Below, one piece after another: positions 28,373 to 38,238 of a stretch of 64,000 nt of DNA (positions are counted from its first letter, which is position 1; the number at the start of each line of letters is the position of its first letter). Source of the stretch: Rhizobium sp. 11515TR (lineage in GTDB: Bacteria > Pseudomonadota > Alphaproteobacteria > Rhizobiales > Rhizobiaceae); assembly GCF_002277895.1 (NCBI RefSeq), contig NZ_CP022998.1, positions 591,001-655,000 of the forward strand, written 5' to 3'. Below the pieces are notes generated by a model, which was not told the DNA's origin, made no database searches, and saw only the letters and a list, made by a program, of their open reading frames with translations. Both the position numbers and the translations under genes were made by a program.

Positions 28373-31300
28373 CGCCGCCACCTTCCTGCTCGGTCTCGGC
28401 CGTCGACCATTCCGAGACACGGGCGAGGTGATCGTAGTCGCCGCCATATTCGAACTGCTGTGCCGGGATCAGCCGCGAGGAGAAGCCCTTCTCGCCCGAT
28501 TGCAGCAGCGAGACGAACTTCACCAGCTGGTCCATCGACTCCTGCGCGAGATCCATAGCCGACTTCGTTTCCGTCTTGCCGCCGCGGCTGGAATGCTCGT
28601 TGTTGACCTGATCGACCTTGAAGCGATCGCCGGGCCGCAGCCGCACATAAAGCAGGTTCTCGGGGATCAGTGCGTCGATATTGCGGAAGGCGCCTGCCTT
28701 CAGCGCATAGGCTTCCAGTGCCAGCTGCGGATCGAGCAGCGCGCGCGCCTGTGGCGGCGAGGGATTGTAGCCGGTCTTGTAGTCGATGAGATCGGCGCCC
28801 TTGTCGTTTTTGATGTCGATGCGGTCGGCAACGCCCGTCAACCGAATGCCGATGGGCTCGATCTCGACGCCGGCCGGCACTTCCGTCGCAGTTTTGCGAA
28901 CCAACGGCCGTCGTTCTGCTTCCCAGTCAAGGAAGGCGCGCGCGACTTCGCGAAAGCGTGGCCGCCAAACGCTGTCGATGTGGACGGGCAGCTTTTCGGC
29001 ATCGAAAAGCTCCGCGATGATGTGATCCATCGCCAGTGCCGCATCGGGCGTGCCGGCCAGATGCCCTTCGCGGACGAAGCGATCGATGATCTTGTGATAG
29101 AGCGTACCACGTTCGGCTGGGCCGGGATCGCGGTTGAACGGATCGACCGGATCGAGCCGCAGCACGCGCCGGGCATAGATGGAGTAGGGATCGCGCCGCA
29201 GCCGGCCCACTTCGCTGAAGGAATAGCTCTTCGGCTGCAGCTCTGCAGGCGGCTTTGGTGCCGGGCGCAGCGCCGGAGCTTGGTTTTCGCCCTCGTCGAT
29301 CATTCCTGCCCAATGGCGATACTGGTCGCCGCGTGCCTTCATGGCCTCTTCCAGTTCCTTGCCGCCGAGTGCGATCAGCCGCTGCAGCCAGCGTGAGGCG
29401 ACCGTCGGCGTCGAACCCTGGCGGAGAGCGCGGGAATAGATCAGGTCGCGCGTTCCGTTCGCCATTTCGAAATCGTGGGCAAGCTGGCCGATACGGCGCT
29501 CCGGCGGCTCTAGTCCGATCTCGGTCTTCATGCTGCGCGAAATGAAGGGATTGTTTGCCGTTTGCCCCGGCCAGGAACCCTCGTTCAACCCTCCAAGGAT
29601 CAGCGTATCGACGCTCTGCAAGCGCGCTTCCAGTGTGCCGAAGATGAAGAGACGGGGATGGCTGAGCGCCCGCGGCTTCACCGCTTGGCCCACGCAGAGC
29701 GCAGCCACGATGTCGATCCACTGCACCCCATCTGCCTCGAACTGACCTTCGGTTTCGATGACATCCCGAAGGAGGCTGGCAAGCGTATCCCCGGCCTCAC
29801 CGGACCAGAGGCCCGCCAGGCTGCCGCGCTCGTCAACGGCCGCGGCTTCAAGGGCACGGCCCGTACGCTCGGCCCAGTCCGAAAGTGTTAGGAGGCTCTC
29901 TGACGCGGGCAGGGACAGCGCCGATACCAGCGGTTCGCAGGCCGCCGTCACTCGCTGGGCAAGCGCCCGCGCATGCTCGATGGCCTCAGCCGGCAGCGCT
30001 TTGCGCCATTGCGGCGCATGGCGGTCATTGGTCTGCTCCGCCACGCGGTCGTCGAGCAGGGCTTCCAGCCTGCCGATGTCGATGTTGTCGACGCCGCCCC
30101 TGAGCGCCAAAATCTCCAGCGCATCGACGCCGGGCTGACGGATCTCCGCAGGCAGGCCGAACAAGGCGAGGGGATGTTTCAGCAGTGAGACAACGGCAAC
30201 GGGATCGCCGGGGCGAAGGGATGCTTCCAGCAGCAATTGCAGCAACGTGCCCTGTGGCGTGGCGTTCAGCGGCGTGCCGGCCGAATCGTCGGCAGTGATG
30301 CCGAAACGGGCGAGCTCAGCCGTCACGCGCCGGGCGAGATTGCGATCAGGCGTGATCAAGGCCGCCTGGCTTTCACCGCCGTTGCGCCCCGGCTTGTCCA
30401 AAGCCAGCCGCAAGGCGATGGCGATCGCGGTGGCCTCCTCGCGCTCATTAGCCGCTTCGATCAGCGCCACATCGGCGAATGCATCCGGGATCGCATCAGG
30501 AGTGAGCGTCTTGCGCCAGCTTCCCCAACCACTTGTCGCCTTGGCCGGCGCCAGCGCCCGTGACAGGATCTGCGCCCGCATCTGCATGGTTTCAGACGCA
30601 TCTGCTATGGGTTCGACATCGCGCCGGGTAACGCGCAACCGCTTCAGCAATAGCGAAAGACCATATTGCGGATGGCTGCGCGTGGTCGGATCGGCTCTTT
30701 CACCGATCGATGTTTCTGGCGCCACCAGCTGCCAATCCTCTTCTGGCATCGCAAGATCGAGGCCGGGCAGCACGATTACGCCCTGTGGCAGGGCTGCGAC
30801 CGCTGCGATCAGCTCCGCCGTGGCCGGCACCGAGCCCGTCGAGCCTGCTATGATAACCGGCCCCGGGTGCCGCATCGTGGATATGCGCTGCGCTTCGGCA
30901 CGCAGAATGGCATTGCGGTTGCGGGCAGGTGACGATTTGCCAAGCTCTTCGAGGCGCGCCGGCCAGAAGGCGCTGGCGATCGCCAGGAATTCTGCTGTCA
31001 GCTGCCACCAGAGCGCATGATCCTCCGCGCTGAGATTGGCAAGCTCGCTCCATTCGCGATCCTCCGTCTCCAGCGAATCGATGAGTTCGGCGAGATTGCG
31101 GGCGAGCCATATGGCATCCGCCGGGCTTGCCGGCGCTACCAGCGGCGAATCGGAATGAATATCACGCACGATCTGCGGCAGCTTGTTACGCCAGGCAAGG
31201 ATCAGCCGTGCCAGCTCCAGCAGTCGTGCCGTATTGGCGAGCGGTTGCGCCAGATCGGCCGTTTCCGGCAGGGCTTCTTCGAAATAGCCGCTGTCGTCAT

Positions 31301-31556
31301 CGGTTTCGCCAAGCGGGCGGACGACGGGCAGGATGGCGGAGCGGCCGCCGAGTAGATCGACGAATTCCGAGCGCAGCACGCGCGCTGCGCGTCGCGTCGG
31401 CAGAAAGATACTGACCTTGGCAAGCGACAGCGGATCGGCCGGATCATGGCGAAAATGCTCAGTCAGCCGCCCGTCGCAGAGCGCCGTCGCCAACGTTTTC
31501 AGGAAGGGTAGGCCCGCCGGAATCGTCAGAATGCGCTGCCGGTGTCCGCCTGCCAT
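28365..31556 (-). CDS. addB: AddB subunit, alphaproteobacterial type
   Basis: 1063 residues from ATG 31556 (a TTG at 31568 would overlap murU by 8 bp and is also possible). Helicase-like N-terminal half without a good Walker A, and a C-terminal RecB-family nuclease with GVADRIDIKNDKGADLIDYKTGYNP. AddB scans for recombination hotspots while AddA translocates. The C-terminal nuclease region has no cysteine at all, so it cannot form the 4Fe-4S clamp known in Bacillus AddB; RRDPYSIYARRVL replaces the Cys-containing segment. Stop overlaps addA. Confidence 0.93.
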   Translation of the reverse strand: MAGGHRQRILTIPAGLPFLKTLATALCDGRLTEHFRHDPADPLSLAKVSIFLPTRRAARVLRSEFVDLLGGRSAILPVVRPLGETDDDSGYFEEALPETADLAQPLANTARLLELARLILAWRNKLPQIVRDIHSDSPLVAPASPADAIWLARNLAELIDSLETEDREWSELANLSAEDHALWWQLTAEFLAIASAFWPARLEELGKSSPARNRNAILRAEAQRISTMRHPGPVIIAGSTGSVPATAELIAAVAALPQGVIVLPGLDLAMPEEDWQLVAPETSIGERADPTTRSHPQYGLSLLLKRLRVTRRDVEPIADASETMQMRAQILSRALAPAKATSGWGSWRKTLTPDAIPDAFADVALIEAANEREEATAIAIALRLALDKPGRNGGESQAALITPDRNLARRVTAELARFGITADDSAGTPLNATPQGTLLQLLLEASLRPGDPVAVVSLLKHPLALFGLPAEIRQPGVDALEILALRGGVDNIDIGRLEALLDDRVAEQTNDRHAPQWRKALPAEAIEHARALAQRVTAACEPLVSALSLPASESLLTLSDWAERTGRALEAAAVDERGSLAGLWSGEAGDTLASLLRDVIETEGQFEADGVQWIDIVAALCVGQAVKPRALSHPRLFIFGTLEARLQSVDTLILGGLNEGSWPGQTANNPFISRSMKTEIGLEPPERRIGQLAHDFEMANGTRDLIYSRALRQGSTPTVASRWLQRLIALGGKELEEAMKARGDQYRHWAGMIDEGENQAPALRPAPKPPAELQPKSYSFSEVGRLRRDPYSIYARRVLRLDPVDPFNRDPGPAERGTLYHKIIDRFVREGHLAGTPDAALAMDHIIAELFDAEKLPVHIDSVWRPRFREVARAFLDWEAERRPLVRKTATEVPAGVEIEPIGIRLTGVADRIDIKNDKGADLIDYKTGYNPSPPQARALLDPQLALEAYALKAGAFRNIDALIPENLLYVRLRPGDRFKVDQVNNEHSSRGGKTETKSAMDLAQESMDQLVKFVSLLQSGEKGFSSRLIPAQQFEYGGDYDHLARVSEWSTAETEQEGGGDE

Positions 31557-31560
31557 AAGC

Positions 31561-32292
31561 TCACGCAAACGCCCGGAAATTCCGGATCGTTTCCTCCGCC
31601 TCGCCGACTGCTTCCGGCGTGCCGACAGTCAGCCAATGACCGTCGAGCATCGTGCCATAGAGCCGGCCTCTGGCAATGGCCTTATCGTAATATGTGTTGA
31701 TGTTGAAGGCGTCGTCTGGCGCGTCATCAAGAAAAGAAGGGTCGATGACCAGCGTGCCCGCATAGACCACACCGTTGCCGACAACGCCGCTATAGCGCGA
31801 CAGCGCGCCATCGTCAGCCATGCTGAAATCATTCTTGCCGTTATGGCCCGTCGTCTTGTCCAGCGCCACGCAGAGCATGGCAAAGTCCATTCGCTCAATA
31901 TCAAAGAATCCGGCTAAACGTTCGAGATTCGTCGGCTGGCTTTCTCTCTCCCCGATCCAGAAGAGATCGGAGTTCATGACAAAAACCGGCTCACGGCCGA
32001 GCAGCTTCAATCCCTTGGCCAATCCGCCGCCATTGTTCATCAGCGCATCCCGTTCGTCCGATATCAGGATGTCGAGTTTGTCGTAGCTACGCAGATGCGC
32101 TTCCATCTGGTCGGCATGGTGATGGACGTTGACGACGGCCTGCTCGACCCCGGCTTTCGCCAGCGCATCCAACGCATAGTCGATCATGGCCTTGCCGGCG
32201 ATCTTCACCAGTGGCTTCGGAATGGCGTCGGTGATCGGCCGCATGCGGGTTCCGAGCCCCGCGGCCAATACCATGGCTTGCTTGATGGTCAT
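31561..32292 (-). CDS. murU: Nucleotidyltransferase, probable N-acetylmuramate-1-phosphate uridylyltransferase
   Basis: 243 residues from ATG 32292; a longer frame to 32400 has no family similarity. NTP-transferase fold with AMVLAAGLGTRMRPITDAIPKPLVKIAGKAMIDYALD at the N-terminus and FVMNSDLFW as the metal-binding aspartate region. MurU makes UDP-MurNAc from MurNAc-1-phosphate in peptidoglycan recycling, bypassing MurA. The assignment to MurU rather than another sugar-1-P transferase rests on the AmgK-like kinase immediately upstream. Confidence 0.82.
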   Translation of the reverse strand: MTIKQAMVLAAGLGTRMRPITDAIPKPLVKIAGKAMIDYALDALAKAGVEQAVVNVHHHADQMEAHLRSYDKLDILISDERDALMNNGGGLAKGLKLLGREPVFVMNSDLFWIGERESQPTNLERLAGFFDIERMDFAMLCVALDKTTGHNGKNDFSMADDGALSRYSGVVGNGVVYAGTLVIDPSFLDDAPDDAFNINTYYDKAIARGRLYGTMLDGHWLTVGTPEAVGEAEETIRNFRAFA

Positions 32293-32366
32293 CTCGTCTC
32301 GAACTTTCGATTCGCTATCCGTTTTCCTTAGCACAGGGGAGGAAAGCCGTCGCCGGTCTCTGGCTC

Positions 32367-33878
32367 TTATGCCCGGCCGATCCCAGCTTTCTCGCACCAT
32401 TCGCGCAGAGGCGCGAGCGCTTCGTGCTCGAAGGCGATGGCGAGGTAGGCGAGCGTGCGCGGCATATGCTTCAGATATCCGGGCTTGCCGTCACGCTGCA
32501 AGAGCCGCACCCAGAGGCCGGCGAGCTTGCAATTGCGCTGTGCCGACATGATCGCCCAGCTCTTCAGGAATTTCGCCTCGTCGAAGCCGCCCTGGGCATG
32601 GCGAAGTACAAGATAGTCAGCCATCAATTGGTCATGCAGATCGCGCTCGATCGTCACGCGCGCATCTTGCACTAGCGAGGCGACGTCATAGGAGGTCGGC
32701 CCGATCATCGCATCCTGGAAATCGATGAGGCCTATACGCTGGATGCCCTTTTCCGCCGCCCGCCAGATGATGTTTGGCGAATGCATGTCGCGTAGCAGCA
32801 GGTTCTTTTCCACGTCCTCGAGCTGATCGATCAGCTTGTCCCAGATCGCCAGGTAGCTGGCTCGTTCCTCATCGCTTGCCGGCGTGCCGCGCTTCCAGGG
32901 CAGATGCCAATCGAGCAGCAGCCGCGCTTCCATCTTCATGGCGGTCCGGTCGAAATCCGGAATGTGATGGATGTGATCCGGCGTGACCGGAATGTCGCGG
33001 AGAATGGAAAGACCGTGCAGATGCGCAAGGCAGGCGACACTGGCGCGATAGCGCTCGGCAATAGGCTTTCCTCCGGCGTCGACCACGCCATCGGTGCCGA
33101 GATCTTCGATCAGAAGAATGCCCTGGTCGTAATCGGCGGCAAAGACTTCCGGGGCGGCAAAGCCGTTTTCGCTGAGGATATTGGCGATCGCAACGAAGGG
33201 ATAGGCATCCCAAGCCAGATGCGCGACCTTCGGATAGGGCTTGCCGTCGAGCACCGGCGGCCCTTCCGGGAGGCGCGGCCAATCCATCAGGATCACGCGG
33301 CCGCTGCCATCCTTTGGATAGATGGACTCATAGGCACGCAGCGAGGCATCGCCCGTGAGGAAGCGCCTGTGGGCACGGCGATAGCCATGTGAATCGAGAA
33401 AGGCGCGTATAGCCAATACGCGCTCGATGCGTGCGATCTGCTTGGCCGGTGCCGTGATGACGGCGCGCCGTCCTTCGCCTTCATGCGTCAGCTTCAGCTC
33501 GATGCGCTCTTTCGGCAGTTCGCCCTCGGCCATCTCAGGCCATTCGACGAGGCAAATGCCGGTCTGCAGGGCTTCGTCGAATCCGAGTTCCATCAATTCG
33601 CTGGGATCGCCGAGGCGATAGAGATCGAAATGCGAGACGGGGATGCGCAGCTCGTAGGATTGGACGAGGGTAAAGGTCGGGCTTGGCACGTCGAGTTCGG
33701 CGTCGTCGGCCATGGCGCGTAGCAGCGCGCGTGCCAGCGAGGATTTCCCCGCGCCGAGATCGCCTGATAGTGCCAGACAGTCGCCGACCTTCAGGGCCAG
33801 CGCCAGATCCTCGCCGAGCTGCGCCGTGGCGGCATCATCTGCGAGGAAAAGGGAAATGCTGTTGTCGGAGGCTGTCAT
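32367..33878 (-). CDS. TsaE (t6A synthesis ATPase) fused to AmgK-like sugar kinase
   Basis: 503 residues. Residues 1-150 are TsaE: Walker A GDLGAGKSSLARALL, SPTFTLVQSYE, and HFDLYRL; TsaE supports the t6A37 modification of ANN-decoding tRNAs. Residues ~165-503 are an aminoglycoside-phosphotransferase-fold kinase: LLIEDLGTDGV, catalytic LLLRDMHSPNIIW and LIDFQDAMIGPTSYDVASL. With MurU downstream the kinase is best read as AmgK, which phosphorylates MurNAc/GlcNAc at C1. The ATG overlaps the divL stop (ATGA). The single open frame is intact, with no stop between domains. Confidence 0.9.
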   Translation of the reverse strand: MTASDNSISLFLADDAATAQLGEDLALALKVGDCLALSGDLGAGKSSLARALLRAMADDAELDVPSPTFTLVQSYELRIPVSHFDLYRLGDPSELMELGFDEALQTGICLVEWPEMAEGELPKERIELKLTHEGEGRRAVITAPAKQIARIERVLAIRAFLDSHGYRRAHRRFLTGDASLRAYESIYPKDGSGRVILMDWPRLPEGPPVLDGKPYPKVAHLAWDAYPFVAIANILSENGFAAPEVFAADYDQGILLIEDLGTDGVVDAGGKPIAERYRASVACLAHLHGLSILRDIPVTPDHIHHIPDFDRTAMKMEARLLLDWHLPWKRGTPASDEERASYLAIWDKLIDQLEDVEKNLLLRDMHSPNIIWRAAEKGIQRIGLIDFQDAMIGPTSYDVASLVQDARVTIERDLHDQLMADYLVLRHAQGGFDEAKFLKSWAIMSAQRNCKLAGLWVRLLQRDGKPGYLKHMPRTLAYLAIAFEHEALAPLREWCEKAGIGRA

Positions 33879-36454
33879 TCTGCTGCGACGGAGTGAGGCA
33901 GCTCGGCCGAAGGAATCCGGCAGGTGACCGTCGTTCCCTTACCCGGCTGGCTTTCGATCGAAACCTCGCCTTCATGCAGGCTGACGAAGCTTTCGACGAT
34001 GGAAAGGCCAAGGCCGGCACCGCTGCGTTTGCCGCCCTTGCCACCGGAGGCGAAGCGGTTGAAAACCGTGTTGATCAAATCCTCGGGAATGCCTGGACCC
34101 TTGTCCGAGACAGAGAAGACGAAATCCGTGCCTTCGCGTCCGCATTTCAGCGAGATCGTCGATCCCTCGGGCGCGAAATTGGCGGCATTGGTCAGAAGCT
34201 TCAGCAGGATCTGCTTCAGCCGCTGCTGATCGGCAACGATAGAGCCCAGGTGAGCCGGCACGGTGATTTCAAGCATCACGCCGCTTTCCTGCAGCCGGTC
34301 GGCGATCTGCATCGACACTTCGTCGAGCAGGTCGTTGAGCATGATTTCGGAATAGTTCAGCCGCATGATGCCGGCATCGAGCGTTGCGAGATCAAGAATG
34401 TCGTTGACCAGCGTCAGCAGCACGGAAGACGAGGTGGAGATATGGTCGATATATTCGGCCTGGCGCTCATTCAGAGAACCGATGCCCGGCGTCTTCAGAA
34501 GGTCGGTGAAGCCGATGATGTTGGTCAGCGGCGAACGCAGCTCGTAGGAGACGTGCTGGACGAAATCGTTCTTTAGTTCGTCCGCCTTCAGCAGCGCTTC
34601 GTTCTTTTCGGTCAGGGCGCGCTCAGCGCGCACGCTGTCGGTCTTGTTGACGAAGGTCAGCATGGTCTGTGCGTTCGGCAGCGGAATGACTGCGTAGTCG
34701 AGCACCAGATTGGAGTAAAGTTCCAGTGTGCCCTGCGACGACGGCCGCTCGTCGTCGAAACTGGTGATCTGCTCGGCAAACCGTTTCCAGCCATCCGCCC
34801 TGTCATAGGAGGGCACGCAAGCTTCGGCCAGCGCCTGGATATGCGTGCCGGGCTTCGCCTGCGCCTCCGTGATGTTCCAGAGAATGCGGAAAGCCGGGTT
34901 CGACAGGCGGATGCGGCCATCTGGGCCGAAAACGGCGACGCCTTCGGAGAGATGATCGATGGTTTCGCCCTGGACCTTGACCAGCGTGTTGTAACGGGTT
35001 TCGAGATCGACCTGTTCGGTCAGGTTCTCGAACACCCAGGTCGCACCCCCTTGAGGATGTGCCGTAGCGAAAACCCGGAGAATCTGGCCGTTGGGCAGAT
35101 GCCAGAGATCGGTCTGCGTATCGAGTGCGCGATAGACTGAAAGAACGCCGTCCTTCCATGTCTTCCAGTTCAGCTGCTCGGGCAGCTTTTTGGCGCTGCG
35201 TAGCCTGTCCAGAAGCTCGCTGTTGTCGGGTCGCTTTTCAAGGAATGCGATGTCGAGTTCCCAGAGCTGGACGAAAGCCTGATTGTAGAATTGCAGCCGC
35301 CGATCGCCGTCGAAGATCGCAACCGGCGTTGCCAGATGATCGAGCGTTTCGGCGTGGCTCTTCAGCGTGCGTGCGAGTTCCGCCCGAACGCCTTCCGCCT
35401 CGGAGACGTCGATGGCGATGCCGGCGGAACCGTTCGGAGCCTTCACATCGACGACGTCGAAGAAGGTGCGGTTGCCATGCACCACGGTCGAAATCTTGTC
35501 GTGGAACGGCGACTCCGGCGTGGCCGCGGCGCGAATGCGCTCGCGGGTCACGGTCGTCAGGAATTCCCGTCCCTCTCGCACGGCCTCATCGGTCGAAACC
35601 GCTTCCACGGCCTCGCCATAGGCCTGATTGACCCAGGTGAGCTTGCCTTCCGCATCGCGCTGCCAGACCGGCAGGTCGATGGCATCGAGCAGATTTTGGA
35701 AGGTGGAGATCGAGGTCATCAGCCGGTCGCGCTCGATCTTCAGCTCGGCGAGTTCGGCGCGCAGATTGTTGAGCGCGATGAAGCGGACGAAGGCGCGCCC
35801 GCCGGAAATACGGCCCTGTGCCTCCAGAATTTCGTCACGGTTGGTCTCGACCACCATGTCGAAGCTCTGGCCGCTGCTGCGCAGCGTGTCGATCGCCTTG
35901 TCAAGCTCGCCGGCCGACCATGATTTCAGCCAGCGGCCGAAGGCGAGGAATTCATTGTCTTGTGGCGCGCCGGTCTCGACCGGAAGCTGACCGAGCAGTT
36001 CGGGCCGCGCATTCGGACCGTCCCAGATGACGATGCGGCGGTTCTTGTCGGCAATCAGCGCCTGATATTGCGAAATACGCTGGTTGGCGTCTGAAAGGGC
36101 CGTACGGATCTCGCGGCTCTCGCTTTCCATGTTGCCGCGCTGCCGGACCATCCACATGGTCGAGAGGAGTGCGGCAGAGATCACGCCGATAATGACGGAG
36201 AAGACGGCCATTTCCGAAGAGGTGAAGAGGCGCATGTTCGCCTGCGCGGCATCATTGCTCTGAGCGAGAACGGGACCTGCCAGGCCGGTCATGAGACCGC
36301 CGAAAACGCTGAGCCGCAGTAAGCGGCTCAGGCGCGCCAGTCGACCTTTGCCCTGCTTCGTTTTTGTTGAAAGCCTATATGCACTACCCCGCCGCAACCG
36401 CGTCGCCACTCGGTGTAGCGCTGGTTGATGCAGGTTGTCTTCCCCTTCAAACAT
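33875..36454 (-). CDS. divL: DivL-type PAS sensor kinase with Tyr in place of the catalytic His
   Basis: 859 residues. Two hydrophobic segments (about 48-64 and 82-103), then PAS-like repeats (about 250-340, 370-480 and 495-600), a dimerisation domain and a GHKL ATPase (N-box LLTNAANF around 756, SDKGPGIP near 784, SGAGLGLSIV near 812). The phospho-acceptor motif reads VSYELRSPL: Tyr637 stands where kinases have His (codon TAC, 34546-34544). This is the hallmark of DivL, the pseudokinase/tyrosine kinase that links DivK to CckA and CtrA control in alphaproteobacteria. First gene of the run into tsaE-amgK. Confidence 0.9.
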   Translation of the reverse strand: MFEGEDNLHQPALHRVATRLRRGSAYRLSTKTKQGKGRLARLSRLLRLSVFGGLMTGLAGPVLAQSNDAAQANMRLFTSSEMAVFSVIIGVISAALLSTMWMVRQRGNMESESREIRTALSDANQRISQYQALIADKNRRIVIWDGPNARPELLGQLPVETGAPQDNEFLAFGRWLKSWSAGELDKAIDTLRSSGQSFDMVVETNRDEILEAQGRISGGRAFVRFIALNNLRAELAELKIERDRLMTSISTFQNLLDAIDLPVWQRDAEGKLTWVNQAYGEAVEAVSTDEAVREGREFLTTVTRERIRAAATPESPFHDKISTVVHGNRTFFDVVDVKAPNGSAGIAIDVSEAEGVRAELARTLKSHAETLDHLATPVAIFDGDRRLQFYNQAFVQLWELDIAFLEKRPDNSELLDRLRSAKKLPEQLNWKTWKDGVLSVYRALDTQTDLWHLPNGQILRVFATAHPQGGATWVFENLTEQVDLETRYNTLVKVQGETIDHLSEGVAVFGPDGRIRLSNPAFRILWNITEAQAKPGTHIQALAEACVPSYDRADGWKRFAEQITSFDDERPSSQGTLELYSNLVLDYAVIPLPNAQTMLTFVNKTDSVRAERALTEKNEALLKADELKNDFVQHVSYELRSPLTNIIGFTDLLKTPGIGSLNERQAEYIDHISTSSSVLLTLVNDILDLATLDAGIMRLNYSEIMLNDLLDEVSMQIADRLQESGVMLEITVPAHLGSIVADQQRLKQILLKLLTNAANFAPEGSTISLKCGREGTDFVFSVSDKGPGIPEDLINTVFNRFASGGKGGKRSGAGLGLSIVESFVSLHEGEVSIESQPGKGTTVTCRIPSAELPHSVAAE

Positions 36455-36594
36455 AAGAGGTCTGTCTCCGTCTTATAATGTGCCGCATCCTGACAAGACA
36501 TCCCATTTTCATGGCTCCGGGCACGCCCGGTTCGTCACGAATCAAGTGTAAAAACAATACTGCCTAGGGGAATCTGGGGGAAGGGAGCTGGCTA

Positions 36595-36628
36595 AAAAAT
36601 AAGCCCCGGCATTTGTCAATGCCAGGGC
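36595..36628 (-). terminator. Intrinsic terminator of ahcY
   Basis: On the minus strand an 11-bp stem (36628-36618 with 36613-36603, one mismatch) with a 4-nt loop is followed by CTTATTTTTT, directly after ahcY. It separates ahcY from divL. Confidence 0.8.
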
Positions 36629-36658
36629 CACAAGATATTGTGGATACTGTTTTAATAA

Positions 36659-38059
36659 TCAGTATCTGTAGTGGTCAGACTTGAATGGGCCCTTCGGCGT
36701 CACGCCGATATAGGAAGCCTGCTCTTCGGAAAGCTCGGTCAGTTTGACGCCGAGCTTGGCAAGATGCAGGCGAGCGACCTTTTCATCGAGGTGCTTCGGC
36801 AGCACGTAGACTTCGTTCTTGTACTGGCCGGGCTTGGTGAAGAGCTCGATCTGCGCCAGCGTCTGGTTGGTGAAGGAGGCCGACATGACGAAGGAGGGGT
36901 GGCCGGTGGCGTTGCCGAGGTTCAAGAGGCGGCCTTCCGACAGCAGGATGATGCGGTTGCCCTTGGCGAACTCGACCATGTCGACTTGCGGTTTGATGTT
37001 CGTCCACTTCAGGTTACGCAGGGCGGCAACCTGGATCTCGTTGTCGAAGTGGCCGATATTGCCGACGATCGCCATGTCCTTCATCGCGCGCATATGGTCG
37101 ATACGGATGACGTCCTTGTTGCCAGTCGTGGTGATGAAGATGTCGGCCGAGGAAACGACGTCCTCGAGCTGAACGACTTCATAACCGTCCATGGCGGCCT
37201 GCAGGGCGCAGATCGGGTCGACTTCCGTGACCTTGACGCGGGCGCCGGCGCCGGAGAGCGAAGCGGCGGAACCCTTGCCGACGTCGCCGTAACCGCAGAC
37301 GACGGCGACCTTGCCGGCCATCATGACGTCGGTGGCGCGGCGGATGCCGTCAACCAGCGATTCCTTGCAGCCGTACTTGTTGTCGAACTTCGACTTGGTG
37401 ACGCTGTCGTTGACGTTGATGGCCGGGAAGGGCAACAGGCCCTTCTGGCTGAGCTGGTAGAGGCGGTTGACGCCGGTAGTGGTTTCCTCGGTCACGCCCT
37501 TGATGGCGTCACGCTGCTTGGTGAACCAGCCGGGCGTTGCCTGCAGGCGCTTCTTGATCTGTGCGAAGAGGATTTCCTCCTCTTCCGAATGCGGGTTGGA
37601 GAGCACGTCCTCGCCGGCTTCGGCGCGGGCGCCGAGCAGGATGTACATCGTGGCGTCGCCGCCGTCGTCGAGGATCATGTTGGAAAGGCCGCCATCGGCC
37701 CACTGGAAGATCTTGTCCGTGTAGGTCCAGTAGTCTTCGAGGCTCTCGCCCTTGACGGCGAACACCGGGACGCCGGAAGCGGCGATGGCCGCAGCGGCAT
37801 GGTCCTGCGTGGAGAAGATGTTGCACGATGCCCAGCGTACCTGAGCGCCGAGTGCGACCAGCGTCTCAATGAGCACGGCCGTCTGGATCGTCATGTGCAG
37901 CGAGCCGGTAATGCGTGCGCCCTTGAGCGGCTGCGCTTCGCCGAATTCGGCGCGGCAAGCCATCAGGCCCGGCATCTCGGTTTCGGCGATTGCGATTTCC
38001 TTGCGACCGTAGTCGGCAAGGCCGATATCCGCGACGATGTAGTCCTTTTCAGTGCTCAT
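36659..38059 (-). CDS. ahcY: S-adenosylhomocysteine hydrolase
   Basis: 466 residues from ATG 38059; a longer frame to 38182 has no similarity. Hydrolyses SAH to homocysteine and adenosine, removing the inhibitor made by methyltransferases such as Ccr[19 protein letters not shown] is the usual start; the NAD site is [18 protein letters not shown]; the C-terminal [13 protein letters not shown] and [10 protein letters not shown] are conserved. It is the distal gene of the chvI-to-ptsH direction but 179 bp below ptsH, so it probably has its own promoter. Confidence 0.97.
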   Translation of the reverse strand: MSTEKDYIVADIGLADYGRKEIAIAETEMPGLMACRAEFGEAQPLKGARITGSLHMTIQTAVLIETLVALGAQVRWASCNIFSTQDHAAAAIAASGVPVFAVKGESLEDYWTYTDKIFQWADGGLSNMILDDGGDATMYILLGARAEAGEDVLSNPHSEEEEILFAQIKKRLQATPGWFTKQRDAIKGVTEETTTGVNRLYQLSQKGLLPFPAINVNDSVTKSKFDNKYGCKESLVDGIRRATDVMMAGKVAVVCGYGDVGKGSAASLSGAGARVKVTEVDPICALQAAMDGYEVVQLEDVVSSADIFITTTGNKDVIRIDHMRAMKDMAIVGNIGHFDNEIQVAALRNLKWTNIKPQVDMVEFAKGNRIILLSEGRLLNLGNATGHPSFVMSASFTNQTLAQIELFTKPGQYKNEVYVLPKHLDEKVARLHLAKLGVKLTELSEEQASYIGVTPKGPFKSDHYRY

Positions 38060-38238
38060 GAAGGTCTCCAGCCTGAACGATGCAATCGCGCCGCGGGCAG
38101 ACGCCTCGGCCGAATGCAACAAGAATTGCACGCTGACAGCGTGTGGATGATGCCGTGTAGCAGGCTTCAGGGTGGAAATCAATAATGATATAAAGAAGTC
38201 TTTATGTCTTTATATCCACAGGGAGGAGGCGGAAAAGC

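Noticed and set aside
36671..38185. Long open frame (about 500 codons) on the plus strand opposite ahcY
   Set aside because: It mirrors the highly conserved ahcY codons, has no recognisable domain, and is an effect of GC-rich codon use; the same applies to long antisense frames at 515-1207, 19506-20984, 22954-24222, 53492-55105 and 57785-59398.
38060..38238. SAH or SAM riboswitch in the ahcY leader
   Set aside because: I looked for the SAH-element core and the SAM-II pattern on the minus strand; only short chance similarities (CCGAGGCG, CAGGCTGG) in the wrong order were seen. A covariance-model search would settle it.
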